This document shows positions 17,375 through 27,125 of a stretch of DNA of 58,731 bases, piece by piece. Origin of the DNA: Lachnospiraceae bacterium (lineage in GTDB: Bacteria > Bacillota > Clostridia > Lachnospirales > Lachnospiraceae); the NCBI GenBank assembly GCA_016283575.1, contig JAEEND010000001.1:1-58731 (forward strand), written 5' to 3'. A program made the position numbers and the translations under genes. How positions within the stretch are numbered: position 1 is the first letter of the stretch; each line of letters begins with the position of its first letter. The notes below the pieces were generated by a model. It was given only the letters and a program-made list of their open reading frames with translations, ran no database searches and was not told where the DNA came from.

Positions 17375-20086
17375 TTACTGTCCGTCACGGGAACTTGCTA
17401 TAACTTCAAATTCATAGATTGAATAACCGTATGCGTTCATGCGTCTGTTATTACCCTTTAATCTTAAATACCGCACTGTTTGATTAACATTTACCGTATC
17501 GTCATTACCTGCGGCTCCTGCATAGTTACCGAGATTGGTCCAGTTGTTTGCGTTATTTATATTAGATGAATACTGGATATCGTAGTTTCCGGCCCTGGCG
17601 TTTTCCCAGTGAATGTCGATATGGTCCACATCCACGAAACTTCCAAGGTCTATTTCAAAGTACTGAGGATCCACATCCCACTGAGATTCCCATCTTGTGT
17701 CCATCTTTCCATCTATTGCGTATGATGCCTGATGTGAATCCACTATAGCGGTCTGACCTGATGCATTATAGGATTTTGCCTTTGCATAGAACGCGATATT
17801 TACATTCTTAAAGCGAATCCACTGCTTAAAGCCTTCCAAGTATTGATAAAACAATCCGGATTCTTCGTCCTTTACTACATAGATGTATGTATTATTAGGC
17901 ACGCCCGGTCCTGTAATTCTGTATCTGGTATATGTAATATTTTCGTTTTTATAGTTAATCGATGCAGTTCTTACAGACCCGCCTGTTCCGGCTACACGCC
18001 TAAATGTCTGGGGGAAAGCGCTGTCACCTGGAGTAGGTGCGTAAAAGGCAGGTAATTGTGAACCGCTTAAGTTCTGAGCATTACTTCTGTACCAGCAGAA
18101 ATTGGTGCCGGCTTCTTCGTGATAGAAGTAAACCGAACCTGAATTTCCGATCTGAACCTTTGGACGCTGTCTCACGGAATCATAAGTATAGTTAAGGGTA
18201 AGACCCTCTGCCTGCACAGTGACTCCTGCCTGCACTTCCGCCATAGTGGGCGCATTTCTTTCGGCTGTGCCGGGAACCGGGAAATGGGCCGGCAAGTCTT
18301 CCACATTACGCTGCTGGCTGATTTCATCATCTGAAATAAGCTCATCAACTATATTAATAGTCACGTTATCGGTTATATCCTGATTGTTAAGAAGATATAA
18401 GGTCGCTACAAAAGAATCACTTCTCGCATCATTACCGATACTTACGTGAAGCTTCGAATCCTGCATATAAAGAAGGGTATTTCTGACTGCAGGAACGGAA
18501 TTTACTCTAAGTTCATCACGTCCCGGTACAAGGCCGATTACATCGTATGTAAGCATCTCCGATGTGCCCTTCATAACGCGTCTTGTATCTTCATCTATCT
18601 GAATTTCAACCTTGGGAAGTCTCACGGTAACTGTTTCATGTCCCGTTTCTTCTCCCGTGGTCTTTGAAATCATCCGTACATAAACCGTAAAGGATTTGTC
18701 ATTGTAATAATCGATATCTTTTACCGCCGTCACCACGCCTATGCCGGAGTCGATACTTACCTTTCCTTCAAGTCCCTTGTAATCCGAAATACTCCAGATA
18801 AGTATTACATCATCCGCATCGATACCCGCAATCTGAAGCTTCGATCTTAAATCAAGAGTTCCGTTTCTTTTCATGTCAAAAGAAAGTGCATCGAAATTAA
18901 TGTCGATATCACTAAACTTAAGGGGAATGGTGAGATCAGCATATTTTGAGGGATCCTTTACGGAAGTGGCTCTTACCATGGCATAAGCGTTAACACGCTC
19001 CGATTCCGTAGGGAAGGTCCTGTAGAGTTTATAGGTTAATGTGACTTCGCCACGTCTGCTTACGGTGACGCCATCCCGCTCGTATCCGGGAGTCTGTCCC
19101 CAGGAAACCTGCTGGAAGTCATCGCTCATGTTTTCTCCGTGAACCAAAGCGGAAAGATTTAAAACTGTACCTACATCCACCTGTCCCACGGGACCATTTA
19201 ATATTTCAACATATGTAATCTGCGCAATCTTAACGATACCTTCACTTGAAGAACTGGAAACTGTATTTCCGGCGCTATCTAAGTCAACGCTTGTTGCCAT
19301 TACTCTGAAAGATGACGCTGTTTCGTCCGGATCTATTGTAAGTAAACCTGTTTTAGGATCGATGTCGGTGCCCGCTCTTAATCCCGCTCTGTCGGCAATG
19401 GACCACACAACGGACTGGGAAGGGAATCCGATACCCGTTACATGAGCGGAAAACTGCTCCGTAGCTCCCTTCACGACAGTGACAGTATCTGGTGTTATGT
19501 TAACTCCTGTAACACTGCTTATTACTACGTTTACTCCTCGATATACTTCGGAAACCTCTTTATTTACCTTAACATCGTTACGCATGGTAACTGACTTATT
19601 AAATACCGCATTTCTTGTATCCTTGGAAAAAGAAATATTTATGTTAACCAGTTTTTCTTTTTCCGTAACAGAGATATCCACATTAAATTGAGAGACATGC
19701 TCGGCTAAAATATTGGTCTTTTCTTCCGTAACAAGCCTGATTATTCCCGTTTCTTTATCAAATACGGATTCGTCACAGTAAATTATGCCACTTGCTTTAT
19801 CATAGAAAACCGTATATATATTGCCGGTATTATAAATTTCCAGAGCTAAGTCTCCGTTTGCTTCTTCCTGAAGGCTTACACCGAGACCCGCTTCTTTTAT
19901 GCGGTCGGAAAGCCAGTTACCGGAATCCTGAGCCATGGTCTGAATATCTATTTCGTTTTTATTTTTAGAAAAGAATCTGGAAGAAGTGTACATAAAGCCA
20001 AAAATAATGCCACCCACAATAGCAAGTATTGCGGTTGCCACCAACACTTCGATAAGCGAAAATCCTTTCTTCCGATTCTTAATCAT
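17375..20086 (-). CDS. giant pseudopilin with Ig-like and F5/8 type C domains
   Basis: A 903-aa protein with a class III prepilin signal: KNRKKG then FSLIEVLVATAILAIVGG, with cleavage after Gly8 and Glu at mature position 5. After a pilin-like region, residues about 190-290 have a bacterial Ig-like (Big_2) pattern (VTGVNITPDTVTVVKGATEQ, VVWSIA, GLLTI). More beta-rich segments follow up to about 600. Residues about 765-895 form a discoidin-like F5/8C domain (YAIDGKMDTRWES, YFEIDLG, VDHIDIHWE, YSIYEFEV). Such domains often bind sugars. At 903 aa it is far longer than normal minor pilins (150-250 aa), so a tip adhesin role is plausible. TAATG overlap with the upstream gene couples translation. 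Confidence 0.8.
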   Translation of the reverse strand: MIKNRKKGFSLIEVLVATAILAIVGGIIFGFMYTSSRFFSKNKNEIDIQTMAQDSGNWLSDRIKEAGLGVSLQEEANGDLALEIYNTGNIYTVFYDKASGIIYCDESVFDKETGIIRLVTEEKTNILAEHVSQFNVDISVTEKEKLVNINISFSKDTRNAVFNKSVTMRNDVKVNKEVSEVYRGVNVVISSVTGVNITPDTVTVVKGATEQFSAHVTGIGFPSQSVVWSIADRAGLRAGTDIDPKTGLLTIDPDETASSFRVMATSVDLDSAGNTVSSSSSEGIVKIAQITYVEILNGPVGQVDVGTVLNLSALVHGENMSDDFQQVSWGQTPGYERDGVTVSRRGEVTLTYKLYRTFPTESERVNAYAMVRATSVKDPSKYADLTIPLKFSDIDINFDALSFDMKRNGTLDLRSKLQIAGIDADDVILIWSISDYKGLEGKVSIDSGIGVVTAVKDIDYYNDKSFTVYVRMISKTTGEETGHETVTVRLPKVEIQIDEDTRRVMKGTSEMLTYDVIGLVPGRDELRVNSVPAVRNTLLYMQDSKLHVSIGNDARSDSFVATLYLLNNQDITDNVTINIVDELISDDEISQQRNVEDLPAHFPVPGTAERNAPTMAEVQAGVTVQAEGLTLNYTYDSVRQRPKVQIGNSGSVYFYHEEAGTNFCWYRSNAQNLSGSQLPAFYAPTPGDSAFPQTFRRVAGTGGSVRTASINYKNENITYTRYRITGPGVPNNTYIYVVKDEESGLFYQYLEGFKQWIRFKNVNIAFYAKAKSYNASGQTAIVDSHQASYAIDGKMDTRWESQWDVDPQYFEIDLGSFVDVDHIDIHWENARAGNYDIQYSSNINNANNWTNLGNYAGAAGNDDTVNVNQTVRYLRLKGNNRRMNAYGYSIYEFEVIASSRDGQ

Positions 20087-22236
20087 TATTCCTCTCTCCA
20101 GTTTTCGTAAACAATCAAATCAGAGACCTTTATATTTTCAGGTCCCTCTTCCTCTTCATCTTCCGAGAAAGCATAGTTTCCGTCCGAGAATAAGTTTACG
20201 AGCATGTATTCTTTATCATCTATACGTGTTACTACCTGCATGGCTGCACTTACGCCTTCGGGATCCGGATCGAGAATGGCGGTGCCAGTTACGGTGATAA
20301 CTCCGTTAGAAATAACAATTCCCTTAAAGCTTCTATCCACAATAACATCTCCGGTTGCGACTAAGAGCTTAACCTTGTTCCAGTCTTCCCCGTGAGTGGT
20401 GCTTGTGCTGATTCTGTAGGGAGTTGTTGCATTATTTACAACCACGATACCGTTTTGACCATTTGAGTCATAGCCCACAAAGATATTTCCGACAAAGGGC
20501 ACCAGCTTATTTAAAAATGCTCTGTCCACTATGTTATAGAAGATTCCGTTAGCTTCTTTTTCCTGAAGCTGTTTGGATGTGGGTTCGGTTCTTGTAAGGG
20601 TAGTACACAGCTGTTTAAAGATTCTCTCGTATTCAAGCGAGTCTAAGTTAAGGCTTGTGTTATTGTCATCACCAATCGTTGACTCAACAAGTCTATACTC
20701 TCCGTTCTCTTTAGTGAAAGCATTTCCCGCAAGATCAAGCTTTAATACATCTTCTTCAGGAAGTCTTAAATCCGTGAGATAAACCTTAATATATTTATTG
20801 AGTCGCTCACTGTCTGCCGCATAGAAATCTTTAAAGAATGCATTGGCCTTTTCTTCTGAAGCAAAGGTAAGATAATAGTACACAACGCGAACATTATTGG
20901 TATTTGAATATACCTTTACGCATCCCGATGCATAATTTCCGATGGGAGCCTTTAATTTCTTTGAAATGGCGGTGGAGTCATATTCCACTGCGCCTTCATT
21001 TAAATATCCCTGAATATTATCAAAAAGAACGGGATTTGATTTACTTAAGCTCTTTCCCTCTTTAACAAAGAGACATTCTTCCGGGACCAGATAAGCAAGC
21101 TGGTTACTCTTAATTCCCAGGGATTCGCCCATTAATACATCGGCATTGGTATAGGTGGTGCCGCCCATGGATACGCTTCCTGCAGTCTTGATGAAAGAAC
21201 GTCCTGCAAGATACATATTCTTTATTTCCGACATATCAAGAGTGGTTCTGAGACCGTTTACGATGATGGCACTGTTATTATCGCCTGCAGCATCGCCACC
21301 GGTACCGTAGCCGTAATAGTTATTACCAAGTAATACGTTACTGCCGCTTCCGTTAATGGTTAAGTCATCCTGAATGTACTGGGTGCCGCGAAGAGCCGCA
21401 CTGCAGGATTCAATCGTTACATTTTTAGCCCATAAAAGAGAGGAATCTCTAAGCTCCACGGCGGTTCCGTTTATATTAAAGGTTCCGTCGGTAATAAGTG
21501 TCTGGATTCCACGTAAATCCGTAGCGGTTCGCTCAACATTAATACCTCCGGGTCCTGCATACATGGAACCTGTAAGGACTGTGGAACCAAAATCCACGTC
21601 GATTTCGTCATTGGCAATTATTATAAAATCTAAGAAGTCCGGCATTTTCACACTGTCCTTAAAGGAAATTGCCGGCACTTTAACTAAGATATCCGTTTTG
21701 ATAACGGATACATTATTATTTTTACTCTTATATGTTACTGTTACGTCCCGGAGTAAAACCCCATCGGTTCTCACTACCATGGTGCCGTATTCACGGGAAT
21801 CTCCCGCCATTACCACCGCGCCGTAATCTTTATCATCATTCCAGGCTGTTTTCTGTAAATATGAATTGAGTCTCTCTACGTTGTAGTAGCCGACACCTGC
21901 GGGATATTTAAGTAAATCCTTTAATCCCTCCACGTATTCATATCTGAACTGGTCCATACGCTTTTGGTCTGAATACAACTCATAGTTCTGAATTATAGTT
22001 AAATAGGCTCTTCCAAAAGAATCGGAAGCTTCTTTTTCAAGGCCTGCCTTAACCTCTTCCAGTGCACTTTCCGCTGTATAAAAGCTTTCTTTATTCTTAA
22101 GATTCGCATTCCTGATCGTAAGGTTAATGTATGACATGTAGAGAATTGCAGCTACCAGCATTCCCACAAAGCCTATGGCTATAAGTACCATTACAAGTGA
22201 GTAACCTTTATTATTTAATTTATTCTGTTTTTCCAA
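20086..22236 (-). CDS. large PilX-like pilin-signal protein
   Basis: A 716-aa protein. The N-terminus KLNNKG then YSLVMVLIAIGFVGMLVA has the layout of a class III signal, but mature position 5 is Met, not Glu, as in PilX/GspK-like minor pilins. The middle (about 200-400) has many short strand-turn repeats (TINGSGSNVLLG, IIVNGLRTTLDMS) of the kind seen in beta-helix or adhesin-like stretches. The function is inferred from position: it stands between two pseudopilin genes. The start is TTG at 22236 with GGTGAGG upstream, and the reading frame leaves no better choice. It overlaps the next gene by 1 nt. Confidence 0.75.
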   Translation of the reverse strand: MEKQNKLNNKGYSLVMVLIAIGFVGMLVAAILYMSYINLTIRNANLKNKESFYTAESALEEVKAGLEKEASDSFGRAYLTIIQNYELYSDQKRMDQFRYEYVEGLKDLLKYPAGVGYYNVERLNSYLQKTAWNDDKDYGAVVMAGDSREYGTMVVRTDGVLLRDVTVTYKSKNNNVSVIKTDILVKVPAISFKDSVKMPDFLDFIIIANDEIDVDFGSTVLTGSMYAGPGGINVERTATDLRGIQTLITDGTFNINGTAVELRDSSLLWAKNVTIESCSAALRGTQYIQDDLTINGSGSNVLLGNNYYGYGTGGDAAGDNNSAIIVNGLRTTLDMSEIKNMYLAGRSFIKTAGSVSMGGTTYTNADVLMGESLGIKSNQLAYLVPEECLFVKEGKSLSKSNPVLFDNIQGYLNEGAVEYDSTAISKKLKAPIGNYASGCVKVYSNTNNVRVVYYYLTFASEEKANAFFKDFYAADSERLNKYIKVYLTDLRLPEEDVLKLDLAGNAFTKENGEYRLVESTIGDDNNTSLNLDSLEYERIFKQLCTTLTRTEPTSKQLQEKEANGIFYNIVDRAFLNKLVPFVGNIFVGYDSNGQNGIVVVNNATTPYRISTSTTHGEDWNKVKLLVATGDVIVDRSFKGIVISNGVITVTGTAILDPDPEGVSAAMQVVTRIDDKEYMLVNLFSDGNYAFSEDEEEEGPENIKVSDLIVYENWREE

Positions 22237-22274
22237 AGGTCCTCACCTTCTTTCTTGATTAAAAAAAGCCAAAA

Positions 22275-23522
22275 TTACTGATTTGAAATCTTTAAGATAT
22301 ATTTACTCATGTCAAAAGAATCATGAGTCGCATCAAAGGCTCCGTCCCTGTATACCTGGATTTCCGTTTTATAAAGCCTTGCAGCGCTTTCTTCGTCAAG
22401 CAAATCCCTTATATCAAGGAGGTCTTTTGAAGTATCCGCAGGTAAGCCGTTGTAGGAATAAACTGCGTTATCCGGCATAGTGTAATCGGAAAGTCCCATA
22501 AGCTTTCGACCCAGGTTATATCCGTAGTTCGTATGAAGTATCGTAACGGGAGGAATATTCTGTTCCGATGAATCCTTCATTTCTGTAACACTTACTCTTG
22601 GCACATAGAAAAGCTCATTACTTAAAAGATTTGATGAGTTACTCCCCACCTGCTTTATGATATGGACGTGACAGGGCACTTTTTCCCTGTTCTGTATTAC
22701 GATATTGTCTTTAACGGAAGCTGCCACCGAAGAATAGTTGGGGAAATACATGATATAAATATTCCTTAACTGTTCCGTAGTAAGATTCTTTTCCGCAAGA
22801 CGCATGGTCTTTTCGTAGATTCTATCGGCTTCTGCCACAACTCCCGATGGAGCAGTATATTTAATGATGGCATTTATGGTCACTACAGTGCCGGATTTTT
22901 CAATATCTATTATTATTTCTTTTGTCAAAAGAGATTTAAAATCTTCCTCGGTGAAACCTGAAATTCCACCGTTAAACTTTTCGCTTCTCTGGAGAAATTC
23001 CGCATAGACTCTTCTTTCATCGGAAAGACCGACACTTAACAGCACATCGGAATCCATGTCTATATTACTTAAGTTTACGGTCTTTTCATCATTGTGAAGA
23101 TCGGGATCTGTTTCGTTCTTTTTATAGTAACCGGTGGCATCGAATGTCACCTGCACATCGAATTTAGTGTTATCTTCCGTTATGCCGTATATTGCATAAG
23201 TTTTCTTGTAAATGTCTGTCTCACTAGTCACGATTTCCTTGAAACCGTCCGCATTTTCAAGAGAATTAAGAGTATTGACCAAATCTCTTTTATCAAAAAT
23301 CTCGATGATTTCGTCGTAGTTATAAGGTTTAAACTCTTCAAGAAGATTCTCGGTAAGGACGGTGCCGCGAAGCATTCTTTTTGCTTTATCATTGGCGCGA
23401 CTTCCGGTTATAAAGGCATGAAGAAAAGGAATAACAATTATTCCCATGATTGTTATTCCTACCAGTAATTCCACCAGGGTGAAGCCTTTATTATTATGTG
23501 TTTTACCGGAGTGATCCTGCAT
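22275..23522 (-). CDS. minor pseudopilin
   Basis: A 415-aa protein with a canonical prepilin N-terminus: NNKG then FTLVELLVGITIMGIIVIPF, cleavage after Gly13, Glu at mature position 5. The hydrophobic helix is followed by ALRNE-like TENLLEEFK and a long beta-rich C-terminal part (to 415). The opening resembles PilV/GspI-type minor pilins, which prime pilus assembly. It is preceded by pilO (5-bp gap) and followed by the PilX-like gene. Confidence 0.82.
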   Translation of the reverse strand: MQDHSGKTHNNKGFTLVELLVGITIMGIIVIPFLHAFITGSRANDKAKRMLRGTVLTENLLEEFKPYNYDEIIEIFDKRDLVNTLNSLENADGFKEIVTSETDIYKKTYAIYGITEDNTKFDVQVTFDATGYYKKNETDPDLHNDEKTVNLSNIDMDSDVLLSVGLSDERRVYAEFLQRSEKFNGGISGFTEEDFKSLLTKEIIIDIEKSGTVVTINAIIKYTAPSGVVAEADRIYEKTMRLAEKNLTTEQLRNIYIMYFPNYSSVAASVKDNIVIQNREKVPCHVHIIKQVGSNSSNLLSNELFYVPRVSVTEMKDSSEQNIPPVTILHTNYGYNLGRKLMGLSDYTMPDNAVYSYNGLPADTSKDLLDIRDLLDEESAARLYKTEIQVYRDGAFDATHDSFDMSKYILKISNQ

Positions 23523-23527
23523 ATCGA

Positions 23528-24241
23528 CTATTCCTCATTGGAACTATCATTAACATCTTCCATTGTCTTAAACAAATCGTCGGTACCTATTCTTATGCCG
23601 TTGATTTCAGGTCTCTGGTAAGGGCGACCGTTACCCAGCATCTGATACATGCTGGCATTCATGGAACCTGAAAGAGTTCCGGAATTGGGATTATAGGATA
23701 ACGTAATCTCGTGAAGAGATTTACGCATTTTATCTTCAGTAATAAATTTAAGTGCTGACTTAATGTCTTCATATCCTGTATCAAAGGTCATGCTGACATT
23801 GTGGTCATAGAGATAGATTCCCTTGGGATTATCAACAACATGGGTCGATTCATTGCCGTTTTCGTCAAGATAGTACATGTCGGGATAGGAAACATCCAAA
23901 GCCAAGGGCTCGTTTATTTCAAAATAACGGATGCTTAAGTCATACTTATCTTCCAAGCCCTTTGCATAAAGCACCTTATCGGCAGGGAGAATGTTTGAGG
24001 GGTACTTGTCCATAATTTCTTTTGTCTCATCAGGCAAAAGAACGGTCTTCTCTCTGTAAAAATCAATGTCGCTTCTTAAGCTCTCGATTCTTCTTATGTT
24101 ATTATCAAGAACAAGATTTTCTTCTTCAAGAAGGGCGGTCTTATCATTTAAAGACTGGAATCCGTAAAAATATGTGCACACCAAAATGATGAAGCCCAAT
24201 GCTACCAAGAGAAGGTTTTTATCTTTATCACTGATTTTCAT
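23528..24241 (-). CDS. PilO-like type IV pilus assembly protein
   Basis: A 237-aa bitopic membrane protein. A short cytosolic start and one TM helix (about residues 11-28, LLLVALGFIILVCTYFYG) are followed by a coiled coil (about 32-70) and a ferredoxin-like periplasm-side domain. This is the PilO layout. PilO pairs with PilN and links the PilM ring to the pilus platform. It overlaps the PilM-PilN fusion gene by 14 nt, the order expected for pilM-N-O. Sequence similarity in this family is low, so the call leans on topology and position. Confidence 0.75.
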   Translation of the reverse strand: MKISDKDKNLLLVALGFIILVCTYFYGFQSLNDKTALLEEENLVLDNNIRRIESLRSDIDFYREKTVLLPDETKEIMDKYPSNILPADKVLYAKGLEDKYDLSIRYFEINEPLALDVSYPDMYYLDENGNESTHVVDNPKGIYLYDHNVSMTFDTGYEDIKSALKFITEDKMRKSLHEITLSYNPNSGTLSGSMNASMYQMLGNGRPYQRPEINGIRIGTDDLFKTMEDVNDSSNEE

Positions 24242-25790
24242 TTGTTTTACCCTCCTCTCTTAATTCGTAGGGAAAATACTTGCATCGCATGGTGAATGTA
24301 ACGCTCTTTTTACCATCCTCGGTGGATTCATCGGAAATACCTGTAATGGTAACTTCCGCAAGGCTGTCAAAATCAAGCATTGTATCTAAGATCTTGGCAA
24401 CTTCCTGCTTACTGGATACCTCCATGGTGATAAGCACATCTTCTTCAGTACAAGCCATACCGGAAACTCGAATGTCCGTAGGCATCTTTTCTTCCAGTTC
24501 TTTTATAAAGGCTGTGATTTCTTCGTTTCTGTTGTGTGTAGCTGCATCCAGCTCCTTCACATATTTATTGTCAACATACACACCCACATAGTCGTTGTAG
24601 GCAGTTACCACATACTGAAGAGAATTAAGATAAAGCTTCTTTTCCGCATTGTCTGCCTTGGCTGTTAAGAAACCTAAAAGGGATGTTAACATCAGGGCAA
24701 GGGATATAAATAAGCATCCGAAGAAAATAATTATTGAAAGACGACCCATATCCGTGGGGTTATCTTTTTTCTTTGATTTATCGGGTTTGAAGCCAAGGGG
24801 CAAAATGCCTGCGCCGAAACAGTCTACAAAATCTCCGAAACTCTTGTCCCTAAAGACTCTGTCAACCATAAGGAGTGACGTAGGTTTTAAGTGCTGACTG
24901 GGGATACCGGCGACACGGTTGATTTCACCCACCAGTCCCTTAATGGAGCTTCCCATACCGGTTACCAGGATTTTTGTGATCTGATCGTTGGGATGAGCAT
25001 TGTTATAAAAATCGATGGTCTTAACAATACCGGAAATAAGTTCTTCCGTAGCGGAGTTTTCGATTTCCGGGAAATCAGATGTAAGCACATCGTTTAATTT
25101 CAAATATTCAAAAGTATTAAGATATGTATCTCCCCGCTCTTCCATCACATCAAGTATGAGGCTGTCCGCTCCAACGGAGGTGCTTCGCTGCAGCATCTGC
25201 ACCTGATTCTTAATAACGGTCAGCATGGTGGAGGATTCTTCAATCTTGGCAACAAGGGTTGTGCCTTCCTTACACTCGCCCTTAGCCACCTGGAATATAC
25301 TGTTCCCGGCATAATCAAAGGCTTCTATATCGAAGTTTAAGTTGTCTGCCAGTGTGTAATAATCCTGCAAAAACTTCTTCGGCACAATGTAAATAAGAAC
25401 TGTTCTCTTTGTAACATCGCCTTCCACATCCCCTACAATTCTGTAGCCCACTTCATATTCATCAATGTCTACAGGGAAGTAGCTTGTAGAGTTGGCAATT
25501 ACCACCTGTCGCATTTTAGCCGGTGCAATCTTGGGAAGTTTTATTTCTCTTGATGCAATTCGGGATGAATTAATGGTAAATATTACATTCTTTCCGCGAA
25601 TACCGCATCGATTCATGCCTATTCTTATGATCTCCGACAGCCTTTCCACGTTCAAAATGGCGCCATCCGCCACAATGCCGTCTTCAATCACAAATTCACA
25701 TTTTTTTCCTACCTTGGGGATCTTTCCGGAACCGATTTCCAGAATCCTTATTAGGGAGTTCCCCAGCTCGATAGCTATTCTCTTTGCCAC
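24228..25790 (-). CDS. PilM-PilN fusion protein
   Basis: A 520-aa protein. Residues 1-330 are an actin-like PilM domain: AKRIAIELGNSLIRILEIG for phosphate 1, KILVTGMGSSIKGLVGEIN for the second nucleotide loop, FGAGILPLG near its end. A single TM helix follows (about 350-372). Residues 375-520 are a PilN-like domain with a coiled start and a ferredoxin-like strand pattern (MPTDIRVSGMACTEEDVLIT). In most species these are two genes; here the cytosolic ring protein and its membrane partner are one chain. The start is GTG at 25790 with GGAGG 8 nt upstream. Confidence 0.85.
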   Translation of the reverse strand: MAKRIAIELGNSLIRILEIGSGKIPKVGKKCEFVIEDGIVADGAILNVERLSEIIRIGMNRCGIRGKNVIFTINSSRIASREIKLPKIAPAKMRQVVIANSTSYFPVDIDEYEVGYRIVGDVEGDVTKRTVLIYIVPKKFLQDYYTLADNLNFDIEAFDYAGNSIFQVAKGECKEGTTLVAKIEESSTMLTVIKNQVQMLQRSTSVGADSLILDVMEERGDTYLNTFEYLKLNDVLTSDFPEIENSATEELISGIVKTIDFYNNAHPNDQITKILVTGMGSSIKGLVGEINRVAGIPSQHLKPTSLLMVDRVFRDKSFGDFVDCFGAGILPLGFKPDKSKKKDNPTDMGRLSIIIFFGCLFISLALMLTSLLGFLTAKADNAEKKLYLNSLQYVVTAYNDYVGVYVDNKYVKELDAATHNRNEEITAFIKELEEKMPTDIRVSGMACTEEDVLITMEVSSKQEVAKILDTMLDFDSLAEVTITGISDESTEDGKKSVTFTMRCKYFPYELREEGKTNENQ

Positions 25791-25811
25791 GATTAGTTCC
25801 TCCGAACAGTG

Positions 25812-26354
25812 CTATCTTATAATCTTGCCTGTTAAATAAGATAAACGTATCTGCCTTACAGTATTGCCTCGTTTAAATTCTATGGTATCAAGATATACAT
25901 TTTCATATCCTGCGTTCATGCGTCGTAAATCTTTAAAGCCTCCCGTACTTCTGTCAAAAGAAATATAGAGAGGGTTGTCACGGGTTCCGAGATTCGTGTA
26001 GCTTTCCCCGGAATTGGTGAGCCTGTATCGCGTGATAACTTCTTTTTTTGCCACAAGTTCACGCCTTACAAATACGGGATCCGATGTTTCGTCTTTATCA
26101 AAATCCACTATATATTCTTCAAAATAAGTTGCGCCATCCGTGTCGGTATATAATAGACCGTATGAGTCAATCTTTCCCATAGCCACGGTTTTATGGCTGT
26201 TTAACAGGCTTTCCATCTTGTCGGCGGCATCTTTAACGGAACGGCCCGAGAGGATTCCGAAGCCCGCAATTGCACCGCCCATAAGCAGGGCGATCATTGC
26301 CACCGTTACCATTAATTCCACCATGGAAAAACCCTTTGTGTTTTTAATAATCAT
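25812..26354 (-). CDS. minor pseudopilin (GspH/FimT-like)
   Basis: A 180-aa protein with the prepilin signal KNTKG then FSMVELMVTVAMIALLMGG, cleavage after Gly8, Glu at mature position 5. The helix continues into SVKDAADKMESLLNSHKTVA, as in GspH/FimT pseudopilins, followed by a small beta domain. It overlaps the prepilin peptidase gene by 4 nt (ATGA), so the two are translationally coupled. Confidence 0.85.
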   Translation of the reverse strand: MIIKNTKGFSMVELMVTVAMIALLMGGAIAGFGILSGRSVKDAADKMESLLNSHKTVAMGKIDSYGLLYTDTDGATYFEEYIVDFDKDETSDPVFVRRELVAKKEVITRYRLTNSGESYTNLGTRDNPLYISFDRSTGGFKDLRRMNAGYENVYLDTIEFKRGNTVRQIRLSYLTGKIIR

Positions 26355-27094
26355 ACAAAAAGTCCTAAATATGCCTCTATGAGCCTGTCTCCATAAAGAA
26401 GGGCTATTGTTACCCCCATGGAAAGGTAGGGTCCGAAGGCAAGGGTATGGTCCGCGCCTTTAAAGCGCATTCTCAGTAAATGAATCACTGAACCTAAAAT
26501 GCATCCCAGTATAAGTGCCAGGATATTAAGTTTCCAGCCAATAATAAGTCCCGTTGCGGCCATAAGCTTTACGTCGCCGCCGCCCATGGCTCTTCCCTTG
26601 GATATCAGTAATATCAAAAGAAAAAGAAGACTTACGCTGAAAAAACCTATTACGTAATCAAGTGTGTGTCTGTAATCCGTTGCCACTCTCACCGCTCCCA
26701 GAAGAAGCATGTAATATATAAATCCTTCCGGTATTTCGAAGGTGCGGGCGTCTATAACGGACAAAGCAATAAGTGCAGGTATAAAGAAGAAATACAGTAG
26801 GGTGTTGATACTTAATCCATATACCGCAAAGGTTGCTAAGTAAAGCACTCCGTTCAGTATCTCTATAAGAGGATACTGAACAGAGATTTTTTCATGACAA
26901 TTTCGGCATCTGCCTCTCAGTGCCATATAGCTTAGTACCGGCACAAGATCAAGAGGTTTAAGCACATATCCGCATTTAGGGCAATGGGATCTTTCCGTTA
27001 TAAAATTTTCGTGATTCGGAATTCTAAGTATCAGTACATTCACAAAGCTACCTATTAGAGTTCCGAAGATAAATGTCAAAATATAAAGTCCCAT
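26351..27094 (-). CDS. pilD: prepilin peptidase / N-methyltransferase
   Basis: A 247-aa aspartic protease of the membrane with about seven hydrophobic helices. It cleaves prepilin leaders and methylates the new N-terminus. The two catalytic Asp residues are D115 (SVIDARTFEIP) and D174 in the GxGD-type motif GGGDVKLM. The zinc-binding N-terminal loop is complete (CPKC at 38-41, CRNC at 63-66). This indicates the bifunctional, methylating form. It processes the five pilin-signal proteins of this operon. Confidence 0.95.
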   Translation of the reverse strand: MGLYILTFIFGTLIGSFVNVLILRIPNHENFITERSHCPKCGYVLKPLDLVPVLSYMALRGRCRNCHEKISVQYPLIEILNGVLYLATFAVYGLSINTLLYFFFIPALIALSVIDARTFEIPEGFIYYMLLLGAVRVATDYRHTLDYVIGFFSVSLLFLLILLISKGRAMGGGDVKLMAATGLIIGWKLNILALILGCILGSVIHLLRMRFKGADHTLAFGPYLSMGVTIALLYGDRLIEAYLGLFV

Positions 27095-27109
27095 TAAATA
27101 TCCCTATCT

Positions 27110-27125
27110 CTAAGATTAATCTTAG
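27110..27125 (-). promoter_or_regulatory. palindrome at the pilin stop codon
   Basis: CTAAGATTAATCTTAG is a perfect 16-bp palindrome overlapping the TAA stop of the major pilin gene (27122-27124). It could fold into a 6-bp stem that protects the pilin mRNA or reduces read-through into pilD. No T-run follows. Confidence 0.4.
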
